Notes: a model not told the origin generated them from the sequence alone. Positions 1 through 11,987 are shown, counted from the first letter of the stretch. The stretch is 64,000 bases of DNA from Apophysomyces variabilis (GCA_002749535.1 MZZL01000020.1:62001-126000), one strand, 5' to 3'. Program-made: numbers and translations.

Positions 1-73
1 GTCTGTGCAAGGTATGCGATCGGACACTTAAATCAATGAACCAGGATGGATGGGGATCGTCCCACCTCTTTCT

Positions 74-78
<5 letters not shown>

Positions 79-106
<28 letters not shown>
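79..106. repeat. CT dinucleotide microsatellite
   Basis: About 14 CT units lie within a pyrimidine-rich tract just upstream of the first gene. Similar CT-rich tracts precede several other genes here (for example around 3090-3110 and 23295-23310), so this one is probably part of the 5' leader or promoter. Confidence 0.9.
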
Positions 107-110
<4 letters not shown>

Positions 111-173
111 CATCTTCCCTTTCTTTTTTATCGCCTTTACCCTCTTCTCTAATAATTTCAAGAAATATAACGG

Positions 174-2135
174 ATGGGTGCAGTCCAATCAAAAAGAAAA
201 CAAAAAGAATCGTCGAAATATGCATATTATCAGGGACAAAAAGCAGCGCTTTCCATGGATACCCATAGCGCGTCTGGGAATCATGCCATTACCACTTCAG
301 CACCTCGATTGACGAAAGGCAACCTAAATACTCGAACAGGACTATTACAGCATCGTTCCAGTAGTAATGATCGACTGTCTCAACAAAGTATCAAAGACAA
401 ATCTGTTTCTGCTTCTCTTTCTTCATCGCCATCACCAACACAACAACAACAACAGTTACAGCAACAACGCTCTAACAGTAACATGGAACAACAACGACAA
501 CATCAACCTTTAGAATATACTGGTTTGCAATCCAATAGTGTCTTTTTACCCAAAGACTGGGATGCTCAAGATCGTCATTACGCTGTAAGCATAAAAAAAA
601 GAAAAGAAAATGGGGACAAACAAGGGTCTTTCACCCAAAAAAAGAAAAGAATCATAACGCAATGCAATTGACATTTTTTCCCTTTTTCTTTTCTATCATC
701 GGCTTGTTTCTTCATTCCTGTAGCTCCATTTTGCTCTTAAACAATTATACGGAGAGTAAGTTCGTCTTGGTTTTCTTTTTCCTATTTCTTTTCATGTCGC
801 ATCTAGCGACATAAAGGGCGATGAAGTATACACTCTAGAATTGGTATTCATTCAACGTAAATTCATTTTACCCTTCTGTCTTTTTTTTTTACAATTTAGC
901 AATACTTTTCCGCCAGTGTTACCCAAGATATTTCAAGGAGCACGTATTGCCGACGTAGGATGTGTCAATGGTGCTTGGATCATGGTAAGGATGCAAATAT
1001 AGGATAACTCCTTTTTTTTTCCTTCCCTTCTTGGTCCACGCGTGTATAACAATGAAAGTTATTATTTTTTTTTCTTTTATATGACTTTTTTTGTAGGACA
1101 TGGCGTCCCAATATCCTGAATGTCAATTTATCGGTATTGATACAGCTACGGAGTTGTCGCCGGATCCATTAGCTCTACCTAATGTTCAATTTGAATCGAC
1201 CGAAGACTTGAAAGCCTTACCATTGGATGATGAGAGCATCGATGTGGTTCATATGCGTGCTTTAAACTTAAGAACGCCAGTGGATAGTTGGCTGCCTACG
1301 CTGCGAGAGGTGCATCGAGTACTTAAGCCAGGTGGTGTTGTACAACTGGTAGATTTGCACAACGTGGTAAGTAAAAAAGTCAGAAAAAAAAAAGAACACA
1401 GGCCCCCTTTCTCTCTGTCTCTCTGTCTCTCTCTTTTTTTTTTTTACTCTTTTCCTTTGTTCCCTCTTTTCTATCTCCGTCCGTCTGATTGTCATTATTC
1501 TTAAAACTCGTGCTTCAATATTTTTTGCTTTTTTTTTCCCCTCCTTTCTTCTTTTGGTCACTGAAGCTTACAAACTCACTTTTTCTCTCTAGCCTGCAGG
1601 AACTGTTCTGATTGAATCATTTATTGAAACAAGTAAGGAACTTTTTATTATTTTACTTTTAATTAAAGTAAAAAGCGGAGAGAAAAAGAAAAGAAAGAAG
1701 AAGACTAAGTTTTTGGTTTACACCTTTATCCCAATTTTATTTAGTTCGTGCCATTTGGAATGCCGAGAACGAGGACTATGACATGGTATTGAAGCTCCCC
1801 AATCTGTTACAACGGGCGGGGTTCCAAATATTGCAGAACAAGAAAAAGAAAATCTATTTCGGTAAGGAAGGGCTGATGTGTTTTTTTTTCTTATAGAGCG
1901 TCGTCTAATAAACCTATGCAATTACTTTTATTATCCTCTAGCTTCCGATGGTAAATTGGGTGAGACTTTTATGGCTGTGATGTTACAATGGTATGAAGCC
2001 AATCAATCATTCTTGGCTCCTCGTATGGGTTTGGAGCCAGACGATTACCGTCTTCGTGTTGAAATGGTGTGTGCCCAATGTGTCAAACACAACGCCCATG
2101 TGGATTGGTATGCTTATATTGCAAAAAAGTTTTAA
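174..2135 (+). CDS. SAM-dependent methyltransferase (class I), 382 aa
   Basis: Exons 174-584, 724-755, 900-984, 1097-1366, 1593-1632, 1745-1861 and 1942-2135 give one frame of 382 codons plus stop. The N-terminal third is Ser/Gln-rich and low in complexity. The Rossmann methyltransferase domain begins near residue 150 with motif I DVGCVNG, then an acidic strand-2 end (GIDTA) and a post-motif LKPGGVVQLVD. Motif I has Val where the family usually has the middle Gly (GCGSG in the paralogue at 30478-31761). The protein starts MGAVQSK, with Gly2, Ser6 and basic residues 7-8, which fits N-myristoylation, so membrane attachment is likely (inference). The substrate is unknown. The paralogue shares the 32-nt second exon and a 117-nt exon, so the two genes descend from one ancestor. 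The start is the first in-frame Met; earlier overlapping frames are low-complexity leader. Confidence 0.88.
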
Positions 2136-3248
2136 ATTTTTTTCCTTTCCTTGTTGTTACTATCCCCATTGCCCAGCTTTTATTATTTTTCTTTTCCCTT
2201 ATTCTTCTTATTATTATTATTCTTTACGGCAGGCCCGGTGAAAATTTTCAAAAATCAAAAAGAAAAAAAAAGAAAACAAAACAGAAAAACAAAAAGCAAA
2301 AGACATAATAAAAATCCTTGTTCATAGACAGAGAGAGAACAAATTCAAGAGAATGCTTTCGGTGATTCGCCCAAGTAACGCCAAGGACAAGAAAAAAAAA
2401 AAAAGGATCCACTCTTTTTCTTTCCCTGGACAGGATAGGTCTAACCCCATTCACAACAGATGACATTCTTTTATCTTTCACCCCTCAGGTACTAGTTGTA
2501 GAATATAAAATACAACTACAATGAATAAGAAGTCGTCGGTTTATTTAACCCGAAGCAACAAACAAAAGACAGAAAAGTAAGTTTTTTTGCCTCGTTGGAT
2601 CGCCAAACATTGATAAAGTCGCACAAAATCACGTTTCCACCCTTTCCCCACAAAAATAAAACAAATAACGACGGCTGGGCTACATCCTTTTTTTTCACGC
2701 GTCATCATCTCACCCAAAAGGTCTTTTTCTACTGCAGAATACCATCATAAAGACCTCCAAGCATGGCATACCCCTATGCATTAAACAGATGGAACAAAAA
2801 TTAGAGCCCATGCAAGGTAATCCAGATTTATCTCTCGAAAAGAAATGGGTAACGTGGGCATCAAACATGACGAGACCAATCATTCGCAAATATCATGCTT
2901 TTTGACGCACACATTGGGCACTACGCTATCACCAGTCACGCAGCAGGATGAGCAAAAATGAGTGATAAGCGTAAAAAATAGAAAAAAAAAGTTACCAACG
3001 AATGAGAGCGCACTGAGATGAGACAAGTGAGAGGTTGAGCGTCAGGAAAGTTAAAATAAAAGAGAGCGGGTGGCAAAATAACAAACTACATCTTCTCTCT
3101 CTCTCTCTCTTTTCGCTTTTGCTCTCTTTCTCCGCTTCGCTTAACTTTTTTACTGTAACCTTTCCTTTCCTTCTCGCTCTTTAATTTTTTCTTATTTCCC
3201 TCTTTAGACATATCCTTTTGTCTATCCATTTATCTCTTTTCAATTGCA
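2136..3248. other. Intergenic, no gene seen
   Basis: This holds the 3' flank of the methyltransferase and the promoter side of the transporter. A CT-rich tract at about 3090-3240 leads into the transporter start. No conserved coding segment or RNA gene is visible. Confidence 0.7.
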
Positions 3249-5176
3249 ATGCCAGACTATGGCATCATCGATGAAAGACCTGTTGTTGAAGAAGAAGTAG
3301 CCATATTAACTCCAGCAGAGCAGGATCGGTTGCAATCCGACCGGCCAGGCTATGGAACTCGTCATCGACTCGAGGTAGGCTTCAACCTCGTCAACGCTAC
3401 TTGTGGAGCAGGCATGATCGGTCTTCCCTTTGCCGTCCGTCTCGCAGGCTTTTATCCTGGTCTCCTGCTCTCTATCTTTGTGGCCATCCTGTCTCAGCTG
3501 GGATCTTATATGCTCATTCTTGCTGGTCAACGCATCGGGATTTACAAATATGCCGTGCTTGTGGAATATCTCATGGGAAGACCGGGTTATCATTTCTTAA
3601 ACTGGATGATCTTTTTACAATCCGGTGGCACCTGTATCGGCTATTTTATTCGTAAGAAAAACAGCAGGGAAAAGAGGGAAAAAAGAAATAGATAAGGTTT
3701 GTTATCCTCATTATCATTTTTCAATTTATGGTGACAGTGATTGGCGATACGCTTCCTGTTCTTCTGGCTCTGTATTTTCCTCAATATGCTATTCATCGAT
3801 CGATTGTGATATGGATGATTGCTGTTCTATGCGTAAGTCTTTTTCTTTTATCTCCGCATTCGGTGTTGGAAACCATGCGATAAAGCATGGGATGATCAGA
3901 AAAACAAAAAAAGAGGAAAGAAGGAGGAGAAATCACCGGTCAATAACAGGGTTCACTCATCTGACCCAACAACAAAAAGATTCTACCGTTGAATCTGGCA
4001 CGTTCCATTGGTTCTTTGGCAAGATGGTCTATCGTTTCTGTGCTCTGTTTTCCGGTGATCTTACTCACCCTTCTTATCCGGGCGCCTGCTTATGCTTCCG
4101 AACATACAGCGCCCATCGGGTGGCAACCGACAGATCTTGTTGGGGCCATTGGTATTATGGCTTTTGCTTTTGCTTGTTCCCAGGTAAGTCATTGGGATAA
4201 AGAGAGAACCCGCACGTTTCCAGGAACGTAAAGTGGTGGAAATGGAAGAATTCAATCTCTTTTCTCCCTTTCCTATATTTTTTTTTCTTTTTTTTTTGGT
4301 ACTGCAGGTGGCGTTTAATAATTATCTGACTTTGCGTGATCAATCCTTAAGAGGATGGACCATTGCGAGCAGTTTTGCAACGTGCATGAGCTGGTCTCTA
4401 TCGATGCTGTTTGCTATTCTGGGCTATTTTTCATTTGGTACAGATCTTCAACCTAATCTTTTCCTAAACTTTGCCGCCGATGATGCGATTGTCAATTTTG
4501 GGCGTCTGACGTTAAGTGTCACCATGATCCTCACCATTCCGTAAGTTGAATCCAAAGAAAAAAAAAAGGAAAAGAAAAAGGAAAGAGAGAGAGAGTATAT
4601 AAAAGATAAGAAGAACACTGGTCCCTTTTTGCTTATCTACGTTGATCTAATCAAAATAATATCTATGATAAAAAAAAAAGGATGGCATTTTATCCTACGC
4701 GTGAGGCTGTCCAAAAATCACTAGGACTGGAATCAGCGACACGACAACCTAGTCAGACAGAACATTATGTGCTTACGGTGATCTTGTTTTTCGGCATTAC
4801 GGCTATTGGGGCTTATGCACGGTCCCTGGCCAAAGTGTACAGCATCATCGGTGGGTTTTCGGCTAGTACGCTGGTCTACATTTTACCTGCAGCTGCCTAT
4901 TTTGCCACCCGACAACGAGGCCAACGACAACTACCGTCCGACCGATCAAAAGAAGAAGAAGAACAGGAAGAGGAAGAGGACGCCTTGAAAGCATTATTGG
5001 GACGTGTTCACCATACATCTTCTTCACGCCCAGCAACTCCAACCACCCCGTACCTTCCCTCCTCCAGACCTGTGAACGACCGTCCCAGTCACCTGCTTGA
5101 CCTGGCGGCTACCCTTCTTCTTCTCTGGGGTACTGTTCTTGTGGTCTACACAGCCTCTTTCTTAACTACCGTATAA
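3249..5176 (+). CDS. Amino-acid transporter, SLC38/AVT (AAAP) family, 476 aa
   Basis: Exons 3249-3651, 3738-3832, 3980-4183, 4308-4540 and 4681-5176 join to exactly 477 codons including stop. After a 45-residue hydrophilic N-terminus comes the AAAP signature region GFNLVNATCGAGMIGLPFAV. It is followed by about eleven hydrophobic segments and a charged cytosolic loop with a run of Glu (near nt 4950-4980). The family exchanges neutral amino acids across the vacuolar or plasma membrane; the closest described groups are AVT vacuolar carriers and SLC38A7/A11-type proteins. Which membrane and which substrate cannot be read from the sequence. All splice sites are GT-AG. Neighbouring genes are functionally unrelated. 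Confidence 0.9.
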
Positions 5177-6084
5177 ACCCTTCTTTTTTTCCCAATCGTT
5201 TATATCGAACTTGTTTGTCGGAGTCTTCCAATGAAATTTCATTGTTTCCGCATTCTTCCCGTTACCATTGAAATAGCCACCTCCTTTTTGCTTTCATTTT
5301 CAACCGTGAGAGACACGTTGGGACGCGCAAAAGCATTCGGTCTCTGTGCGCAAAGTTACTGCTTTTTCCATATTTTTCCTAAGCAAACTTGAAACCACTA
5401 CCGTATCAGAAAAAAGCATTCAGCTCTTCCGTATAGCACAGTAGGTAAGTGGATTCTTTATTTAAGTAATGGATAGTACATTAAGGGGAGCAAGTTTCGG
5501 AATCCACTGGCCATTTTATTATTGTTTCTCAGTGACCTATTCTTTTCTCCTAATCAGAAATAGTCAAAGGGGTGTCTACTAGAGAAAGTTAAAGACATGC
5601 TATGATCCCATATTGCTTAAAATGGAGGACACATTTGCTAACAGCTTAAGTATAGAGGGAGATCGGAAGCCGCTTTGTCCCGTTGGTCTGATCCGGATAA
5701 GTTTCCTTCTAAGGCAAGTGAGCTGTTTTGCTTGCTGCATTATTTCGGATTTTGAATCCTTTGTACAGACATTGGAGATCAAAGGCAGCAGCAAGCAAGC
5801 AAAGTTCAGGTTCAGATTCAAGTCGATAAGAAAAAGCAAAGCAATGTAATATAGTCATCCTCCTCCAATTTTCGTCAAATCGGCAATGTCAACGACCTAC
5901 TATTGAAAGAACGAAGAAGGATGATCATTCATCCTTAAAAAAGGATGACATCTTCTTCATTAGACAGTCCCTATTTTTTTTTTTTTTGCAAATTAAAGGC
6001 GCTAAAAAAAAGTTTTCTTCTTTTTTTCTTTTCTTTTCCTTTTTACCTTTGGTTCCCTTTTTCTCTTCTTCACCTTTTTTTATC
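5177..6084. other. Intergenic, no gene seen
   Basis: A pair of overlapping 78-79 codon frames on opposite strands at 5600-5849 has no recognisable domain and no splice context. The last 100 bases are T-rich leader of the RRM gene. Confidence 0.65.
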
Positions 6085-6876
6085 ATGTCTGTCAAACTTT
6101 TCGTTGGAGGTCTTGCTTGGGCCACAAATGATGACGCTCTTTATGAAGCCTTCTCTGCCTACGGTACTGTCGTCCAGGCTTCTGTAATCAAGGATCGTGA
6201 GACCGGTAAGTCACCCCATTTTTGATTGCTTTGAGAGAAAAAGAAAAAGATATTTTCCTCTTGCTTCCCCCCCTTTCCCTTTCCCTTACCTTTCCCTTCC
6301 CTTCCTTTCCTTGCTCTCTCCTTTTTTAACCCTCTCGGCCATGGAGGATTGGAAAATGAAAAGGCTGCGTGAAACCTGTTGCCCTCTTCTGTGTAGGGAA
6401 AGTTAAATAATATGAAAAAATCTTGTTTTGCTTTTGTCAAATCCGGTTCTTTTCGTTACGTTGACTTTCCCTTACAAATGAAGAAAAAGGAATAAAAAAG
6501 AGGTGCTTTTGTCCCCTTTGTTTTGGTCTGAACGTTGTTTCTTTCTCTTCTTTTTCTATTTGCAAATCAAACCAAAAGGTCGCTCGCGTGGTTTTGGCTT
6601 TGTTACCTATGATTCTCCTGACGATGCCGACAAGGCTATTGACGCCATGAACAACCAGGAGTTGGATGGCCGCAACATCAAGGTAAAGTAAAAGAAAAAA
6701 AAGTGGAGAGGGATGTTTCAAGGTCTGTTCATACCTCTGATCACGCTTCTTTTTTTTATATTTTCCAGGTGGACCGTGCTGCTGAGCGCCAGGACCGCCC
6801 TCGCCAACAGTTCCGTCCCCGTAATGACTACGGCAATGGTGGCTACAGAAATGATTACCAGCAAGGCGGTTACTAA
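6085..6876 (+). CDS. Glycine-rich single-RRM RNA-binding protein, 110 aa
   Basis: Exons 6085-6205, 6579-6682 and 6769-6876 give 110 residues. One RRM fills residues 1-80: RNP2 is KLFVGGL and RNP1 is RGFGFVTY. The tail is short and rich in Arg, Asn, Gly and Tyr ([22 protein letters not shown] is its general composition). This is the layout of the cold-inducible or glycine-rich RNA-binding proteins (CIRBP/RBM3/GRP class), which bind RNA and act in mRNA stability and stress response. The 373-nt first intron splits the RRM just before RNP1 and is long for this window. It may hold regulatory or alternative splice sites, as known for GRP genes, but nothing specific was identified. Confidence 0.93.
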
Positions 6877-8900
6877 AGCATTTGATTTGCTTTGATGGTA
6901 TCGTATCGTGTGTCCAAGGCAATAGCCGTAAAAAAAAAAAGAGCGAAAAACTTTGAAAAAAAAAAATAATTATCATTTCTGTGTCCCCGTTCACATACCA
7001 TTTTAACCATGAAAAACCCATTGGCTCTTTCTCCCCCTAAAAAGAAAATCATTCTATTTCTCGCTGTGTTCCCCCCTTTTATATATTTGAATATTTTAAA
7101 AAAGAAAGTTAAGTGAGATCGCAAAAGAAAAAAAGCAAACGAAAAGTGTTGGCTAAGTTGTGTGATGGAGGTGTTTGTTGGTTGAGATGAAAAGAAGCTT
7201 AAATCATCGAGCAATCAACCAATGATCTCGTCTGAGAACTGCTTCTTTCCAGTAGGACAACCAAGAATGACTCTGTTTTGACAAGGGATGCTACGAATTT
7301 GTTACAATGTGTCTTGATAAATGGATTGGACCAAGTAAAATAGAGAGGGTTTCAAACAGATTTCAGTGGGGTTATCGATCGTTTGCTGTGTCGTCTTCTA
7401 GAAGCATGCTTGCTCCTCACACACTATTTTTTTTGTTTACAGTTACTTCTTGCTGACAAGCTTTGTTGGTTTGCTACTTTATTCCTTGTTGAGTTCAACC
7501 CGCTTACGCGTACAGTGTTACTGTTTACTCCGATCTCCGCGCACTTTGCAACCTGAGGCAAAAAAAGAAAAAGAGCACTTTAGGCATTCCTCCGCTTTTT
7601 CATTGGATAGACTCATTGTCTTTTATTTCGTCCTTCTAAGACGTACCCTTTCCAAAGTGTTTTATACCTTTTCCCTACTCGAAAAATAGAGAATGAGCTT
7701 CGTTCATTGGACACAAATTAAGTTGGCTATATAATTCACTGACCCTAGCTATCCTTCAGGTCCGCACAACGAAAACCAACGCCTACTGCATCGAAGACCT
7801 GAAGCAGTAATTTATAGAAATTTGTACAACTTAACGTAAAATCTGCTTTTTTTGTCACTGTGAAATAAGCTGGAAAGAAGAACGGATTAAAAACGGCTCG
7901 TTAATGCGCATACTGTAAATTGAGAGTTTTTGTGTTGACGCTACTCTAAATGGGAGGACTATGTTGCTATCTTTTAGTTAACCCTCCTTCCCGAAGAGTA
8001 TCCCCTCCATTCAGTGTGGGCCTCCCACGCCACACCAAACCAGTGATAGGCCGTGAGCAATACGAAAAGAAAAAGAAAAAGGGGGAAGCTTCAGGAATGG
8101 GCATCCAGCACAAGAAAGAGAGAAAACCCCACCGACCTACCTCATCCCACCTCACTCGGGAAATGGGTTGCTGTTACCTGCATCAGTAGACTGTAAGAAG
8201 AGAGATATCCAAGTTTAGAAACGGTAAAACACATCCGCGATATGCATGGACAGTCTTCCTCCATTGCTTATACCTATTTCGTTTGTCATCCGAGACAACC
8301 TGATCTTTTAGGTTATTGAAGGTTATCCGCAAACATATAGACCTATGTTTTAGAGTGGAGTACTCTCGTATGTTATTGGGCGTGCTGTGATAAAGCAAGT
8401 GTTTAGTGGAAACAATGGATTTTAATGTCAAGCGTGCGACGTTTAGACAATTATAGGAAATTCATAGCTAAAGTGAAAATCATGCGAACTTTACGTGATC
8501 TTTCTGCGCCCAACACGGTAAATGAGGCGTTTCAAATGCGTCTTCTATACGACGCATGGGACAATTTTGTTCCACAGTGATGTGACAGGCATCAAAAAGT
8601 CCAGAAATGGGTGTGAATACATTTGTATAGAATATGAGACTATGTAGAGAGAACAGATTGTAAGCTTTCATGTCAGAATAAATCGCCATTTCATTAGCGA
8701 CATAGTGATGTGGCGCATCTCAAGATCGTCGGAAAGAGAGTAATTGGGTGCAAACTTTCCCGGTAACTTGATTGTGTCCGATTGTTTATACAATGCGTGT
8801 TACTATTGGATGTGCTAATTGTGGGGTGAAATATAACATGGGAATCCTTTCACATAAAGTTACCGCAAACTAGAAACCATAGGCTTTTTAAAGAACTATA
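6877..8900. other. Intergenic (2 kb), no gene seen
   Basis: The first 250 bases are A/T-rich 3' flank of the RRM gene. The rest has scattered short open frames without domain similarity or convincing splice signals. Confidence 0.6.
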
Positions 8901-11273
8901 CTAGTTTTCCTTAAACATCAAAAATTCCCTGCATTTCCAACTGAATAGAGGATAAATCTTGTTGACCCCCGTGGATATCTCCCAAACGCCGTTTCTCAGT
9001 AAGCATAAACAACCAGAGAATTCCACGTGATATTCGTGGCTCGTAATTATGTACATCCTTTTTGAACGAACTTTCATGCGCCCGAACTGCTCTGAATGTA
9101 TATGGTAGCCCACAAGACATGAAAATTTCACCGCACGTTTTCCGCATGGTGTTGTTGTTAGTTCCGTCCCAGTAGATAAATGCTCCATAAGATGTTGCAT
9201 CATCATCGGTTCATAAGATGTTACTGCAAAGCAGGATTCGTCCTCTTCCCTGAATAACGGCAATAGGCACCAAGAGTCCCCACTTTCGATGAGGTACCTC
9301 ACTAGATCGCCTCTTCCTTTCGAGTCTAGAATATCAAACAAAATCCACTTTAGGTCGTCCTCGGTATCTATACACACGTCTGCATCCACCAAATTCTGTA
9401 CAGCATAAGCATAGTCGGTGTGAGGAAGTATAGCGAAAAGGCGATCGATGTGTTTAGTTGATTTGGAACCAAAAATTGCGGGAAAGGCTGCCAATCGAGA
9501 GATGGAAACGTCCCAGTTAACATTCATGTATAAGCGCCAGTAAAAGACTGCGTTTGCTCTCAATATGTGTATAAGCAGTTTTCGATTGTTCACGCCGATA
9601 GTGCGTTCGCTAACTACCCAAGCTCTCTCTGCCCATTCATCGATAACCCGGGAAAGAAATTCTCTGCCCTTCTCTGTGTTGCTCAACCGTAGTCTCATTT
9701 CAGCGTAATCGTCGAAGTCGCGAAAGCCATACCATGTCCCCTTTTTCTCCAGCTGCTCGTTAACTTTGTCAAGTTCGAGCCGAAAGCCAAGGTACGTTCC
9801 TGGCTCGTTCCTGTCGAATAACTGTTGGGCCACCCCATCTTCCCATATAACATTGTATGGATATTCGTGTCGTTTTTGATCTTCGTACTTTTCAATGATC
9901 GCCGCTTCAATGTCTTCCTTGGTAACATCCTCCATTAGAGGGTTTTCATCGCAATAACAGAGATCTGGTACTGCAATAATCCTTTCCGCTCTTTGATATA
10001 TACTGTCCATAATCTTGATCGCCATTTTCCTATGTTCCTTGTCTGCTTGATTGATACATACGACATCTATCCACATATATCGTATTTTCGAACGGTACAA
10101 CTCGCAAAGTCTGATAAGGTTCTCTTGAGAGATCGAAGTGATGAATGCCGTATAATTTGGAGTTTGCGCTTTCCATTCAGGATGGCTACCCCATCGATAC
10201 GAAATCGCATAGTATGGTGGGACTTTCTCATTGAATGGTATAGATATACATTTTATGTTGTTCATCTCAGATCTCGTGTCCAAAAGAACAATCTCACTCT
10301 TTTCAGCGCAATACCAGAGATCTGGTACTTCAATAATCCTTTTTGCGTTTTGATATATGCTGGCCATGTTTTTGATCGCCATTTCCCTATGCCCCTTGTC
10401 TGCTTGGTTGATGCATATGACATTTATCCACATATACTGTATTTCCAAGCGGTATAACTTGCAAAGTCTGATAACATTGCTTTGGGAAATCTCGGTTATG
10501 GATGCCATATAGTTTGGAGTCTGTGCTTTCCATTCAGGGTATTTACCCCGTCGGTACGAAATCGCATAGTATGGCGGAATTTTCCTATTGAATGGTATAG
10601 CGATACATTTTATGTTGTTCATCTCAGATCTCGTGTCCAAAAGAACAATCTCACTCAGTCCAAAGTAACTCCATATCACTGGTACTTCAATAACCCTTTT
10701 TGCACTTTCATGTATAATACACGTGTTTCTGAATGCCATTTTCCTGTGCTCCTTGTCTTCTTGGTTCATACATATGGCGTCTATCCACATATATCGCGTT
10801 CCCGAGCGGTATAACTCGCAAAGTCTGATAACATTGCTTTGGGAAATCTCGGTTATGGATGCCATATAGTTTGGAGTCTGTGCTTTCCATTCAGGGTATT
10901 TACCCCGTTGGTACGAAATCGCATAGTATGGCGGAATGTCCCCATTGAACGGTATAGCGATACATTTTATGTTGTTCATCTCAGATCTCGTGTCCAAAAG
11001 GACAATTTCACATTCGTTGTTCAACTTAGGTCTTATATTCAAAAGAGCCCATCGGTGCCACCATATGAGGATTTTTCGCTGGTACCAAGGCCTAAATACC
11101 TTATAAGTTCGATTTTGTGCTTTACGTTCATAATATACAATGTACACCGACGAAGTTGCCTCATCCTTATCCTCATTTTCATCCTCAGTTTCATCCGCAG
11201 TTTCAGCCGCAGTTTCAGAAATCCAGAGGTCAGATGCGGAAATGTTGTGGTTTATGTCGCCAAAGTCATTCAT
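8901..11273 (-). CDS. HET-domain (heterokaryon incompatibility-like) protein with triplicated core, 790 aa
   Basis: One uninterrupted frame of 790 codons, in contrast to the intron-rich neighbours. After an acidic, low-complexity start (residues 20-40) comes a 119-residue module repeated three times exactly in register (residues 89-207, 208-326, 327-445). Each module carries the HET hallmarks: a YYAISYxxG strand, then a W-I-(D/N)-x-(I/V)-C-x-N-Q motif, then K-x-H-R and an A-(K/E)-R-(V/I)-I segment. Only the third copy keeps the canonical Trp in SYRWG; the first two read SYQRG and SYRRG. A single RAWVVSER segment near residue 555 matches the later R-x-W-(T)-x-x-E part of the domain. HET proteins trigger non-self recognition cell death in filamentous ascomycetes; the role here is unknown. 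A TATA-like element lies 55 bases upstream. Confidence 0.85.
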   Translation of the reverse strand: MNDFGDINHNISASDLWISETAAETADETEDENEDKDEATSSVYIVYYERKAQNRTYKVFRPWYQRKILIWWHRWALLNIRPKLNNECEIVLLDTRSEMNNIKCIAIPFNGDIPPYYAISYQRGKYPEWKAQTPNYMASITEISQSNVIRLCELYRSGTRYMWIDAICMNQEDKEHRKMAFRNTCIIHESAKRVIEVPVIWSYFGLSEIVLLDTRSEMNNIKCIAIPFNRKIPPYYAISYRRGKYPEWKAQTPNYMASITEISQSNVIRLCKLYRLEIQYMWINVICINQADKGHREMAIKNMASIYQNAKRIIEVPDLWYCAEKSEIVLLDTRSEMNNIKCISIPFNEKVPPYYAISYRWGSHPEWKAQTPNYTAFITSISQENLIRLCELYRSKIRYMWIDVVCINQADKEHRKMAIKIMDSIYQRAERIIAVPDLCYCDENPLMEDVTKEDIEAAIIEKYEDQKRHEYPYNVIWEDGVAQQLFDRNEPGTYLGFRLELDKVNEQLEKKGTWYGFRDFDDYAEMRLRLSNTEKGREFLSRVIDEWAERAWVVSERTIGVNNRKLLIHILRANAVFYWRLYMNVNWDVSISRLAAFPAIFGSKSTKHIDRLFAILPHTDYAYAVQNLVDADVCIDTEDDLKWILFDILDSKGRGDLVRYLIESGDSWCLLPLFREEDESCFAVTSYEPMMMQHLMEHLSTGTELTTTPCGKRAVKFSCLVGYHIHSEQFGRMKVRSKRMYIITSHEYHVEFSGCLCLLRNGVWEISTGVNKIYPLFSWKCREFLMFKEN
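9939..11009 (-). repeat. Three tandem 357-bp coding repeats inside the HET gene
   Basis: Units at 11009-10653, 10652-10296 and 10295-9939. A shared landmark (catctcagatctcgtgtcc on the + strand) falls at 10263, 10620 and 10977, a spacing of exactly 357 bp (119 codons). The first and second units differ at only a handful of positions over roughly 190 bases, indicating recent duplication. Confidence 0.95.
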
Positions 11274-11987
11274 CGTCAGTAAGAAACAGGAATAAAGCGA
11301 TCTTGGTGGAAGAATGCCTGCATTCGGCTTATATAGTAAACTTAGTTTGGCTTAGCCATGGTGCTAGGGATGATTGTTGTGCAACAAACCTTTTTGCATC
11401 TCCTGATATGAGAGTTATGACAAGCAGCACAGATAATAATCCTTCAACAGCTGAAAGCGGTAGAGGATGTATAACAGAATAGCATGTCTACTGGGAATTT
11501 TCTCGCCGATCGTATACGTAGACCATAGAAGCTATAATACCTCTACATACAGACGACGCCGAAATCATAACATGTCTTGTTTTGTTTGTTTTGAGCGCAA
11601 GGATTTGTGCATATATTTCTCTGACTTGTTTATCATTAGAGTCTAAGATAACTGGAGTCCACTCCTCTTAACGCATGGCAGAAGCTAGATTTTGTACGAC
11701 ATCGGAAGAGTTCGGATTAAGCAAACTCGGACATCACACCCATGCATAACTATAATAAGAAGTATCGTGCTTCTCAGGTATGGTGCAAGCGGGATTGAAT
11801 AGGCAAACAGTGTGAACAACGTTTTCATTTACAATGTCTGATAGCTTAGCTGCGACTATCAATGACAGTGTTGATCAAAAAGTACTGACGCTGATTCCGA
11901 ACTGTCAGTTAATTAATAAAGTGGAAGATGGACCTTCCACAAACTGGTTTTGTTGAACGCATTTTTTAAGGTTTTTGATGGCTACTA
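11274..11987. other. Intergenic between HET gene and transposon
   Basis: Apart from the TATA-like element, no gene is visible. A 121-codon frame running through the HET promoter on the + strand is mostly antisense to the HET gene and is not supported. Confidence 0.6.
11328..11335 (-). promoter_or_regulatory. TATA-like element of the HET gene
   Basis: TATATAAG on the minus strand, centred about 58 bases before the HET start codon. The position suits a short 5' leader. Confidence 0.5.

Noticed and set aside
9993..11282. Several + strand frames of 110-154 codons
   Set aside because: They repeat with the 357-bp period and are antisense shadows of the HET gene.
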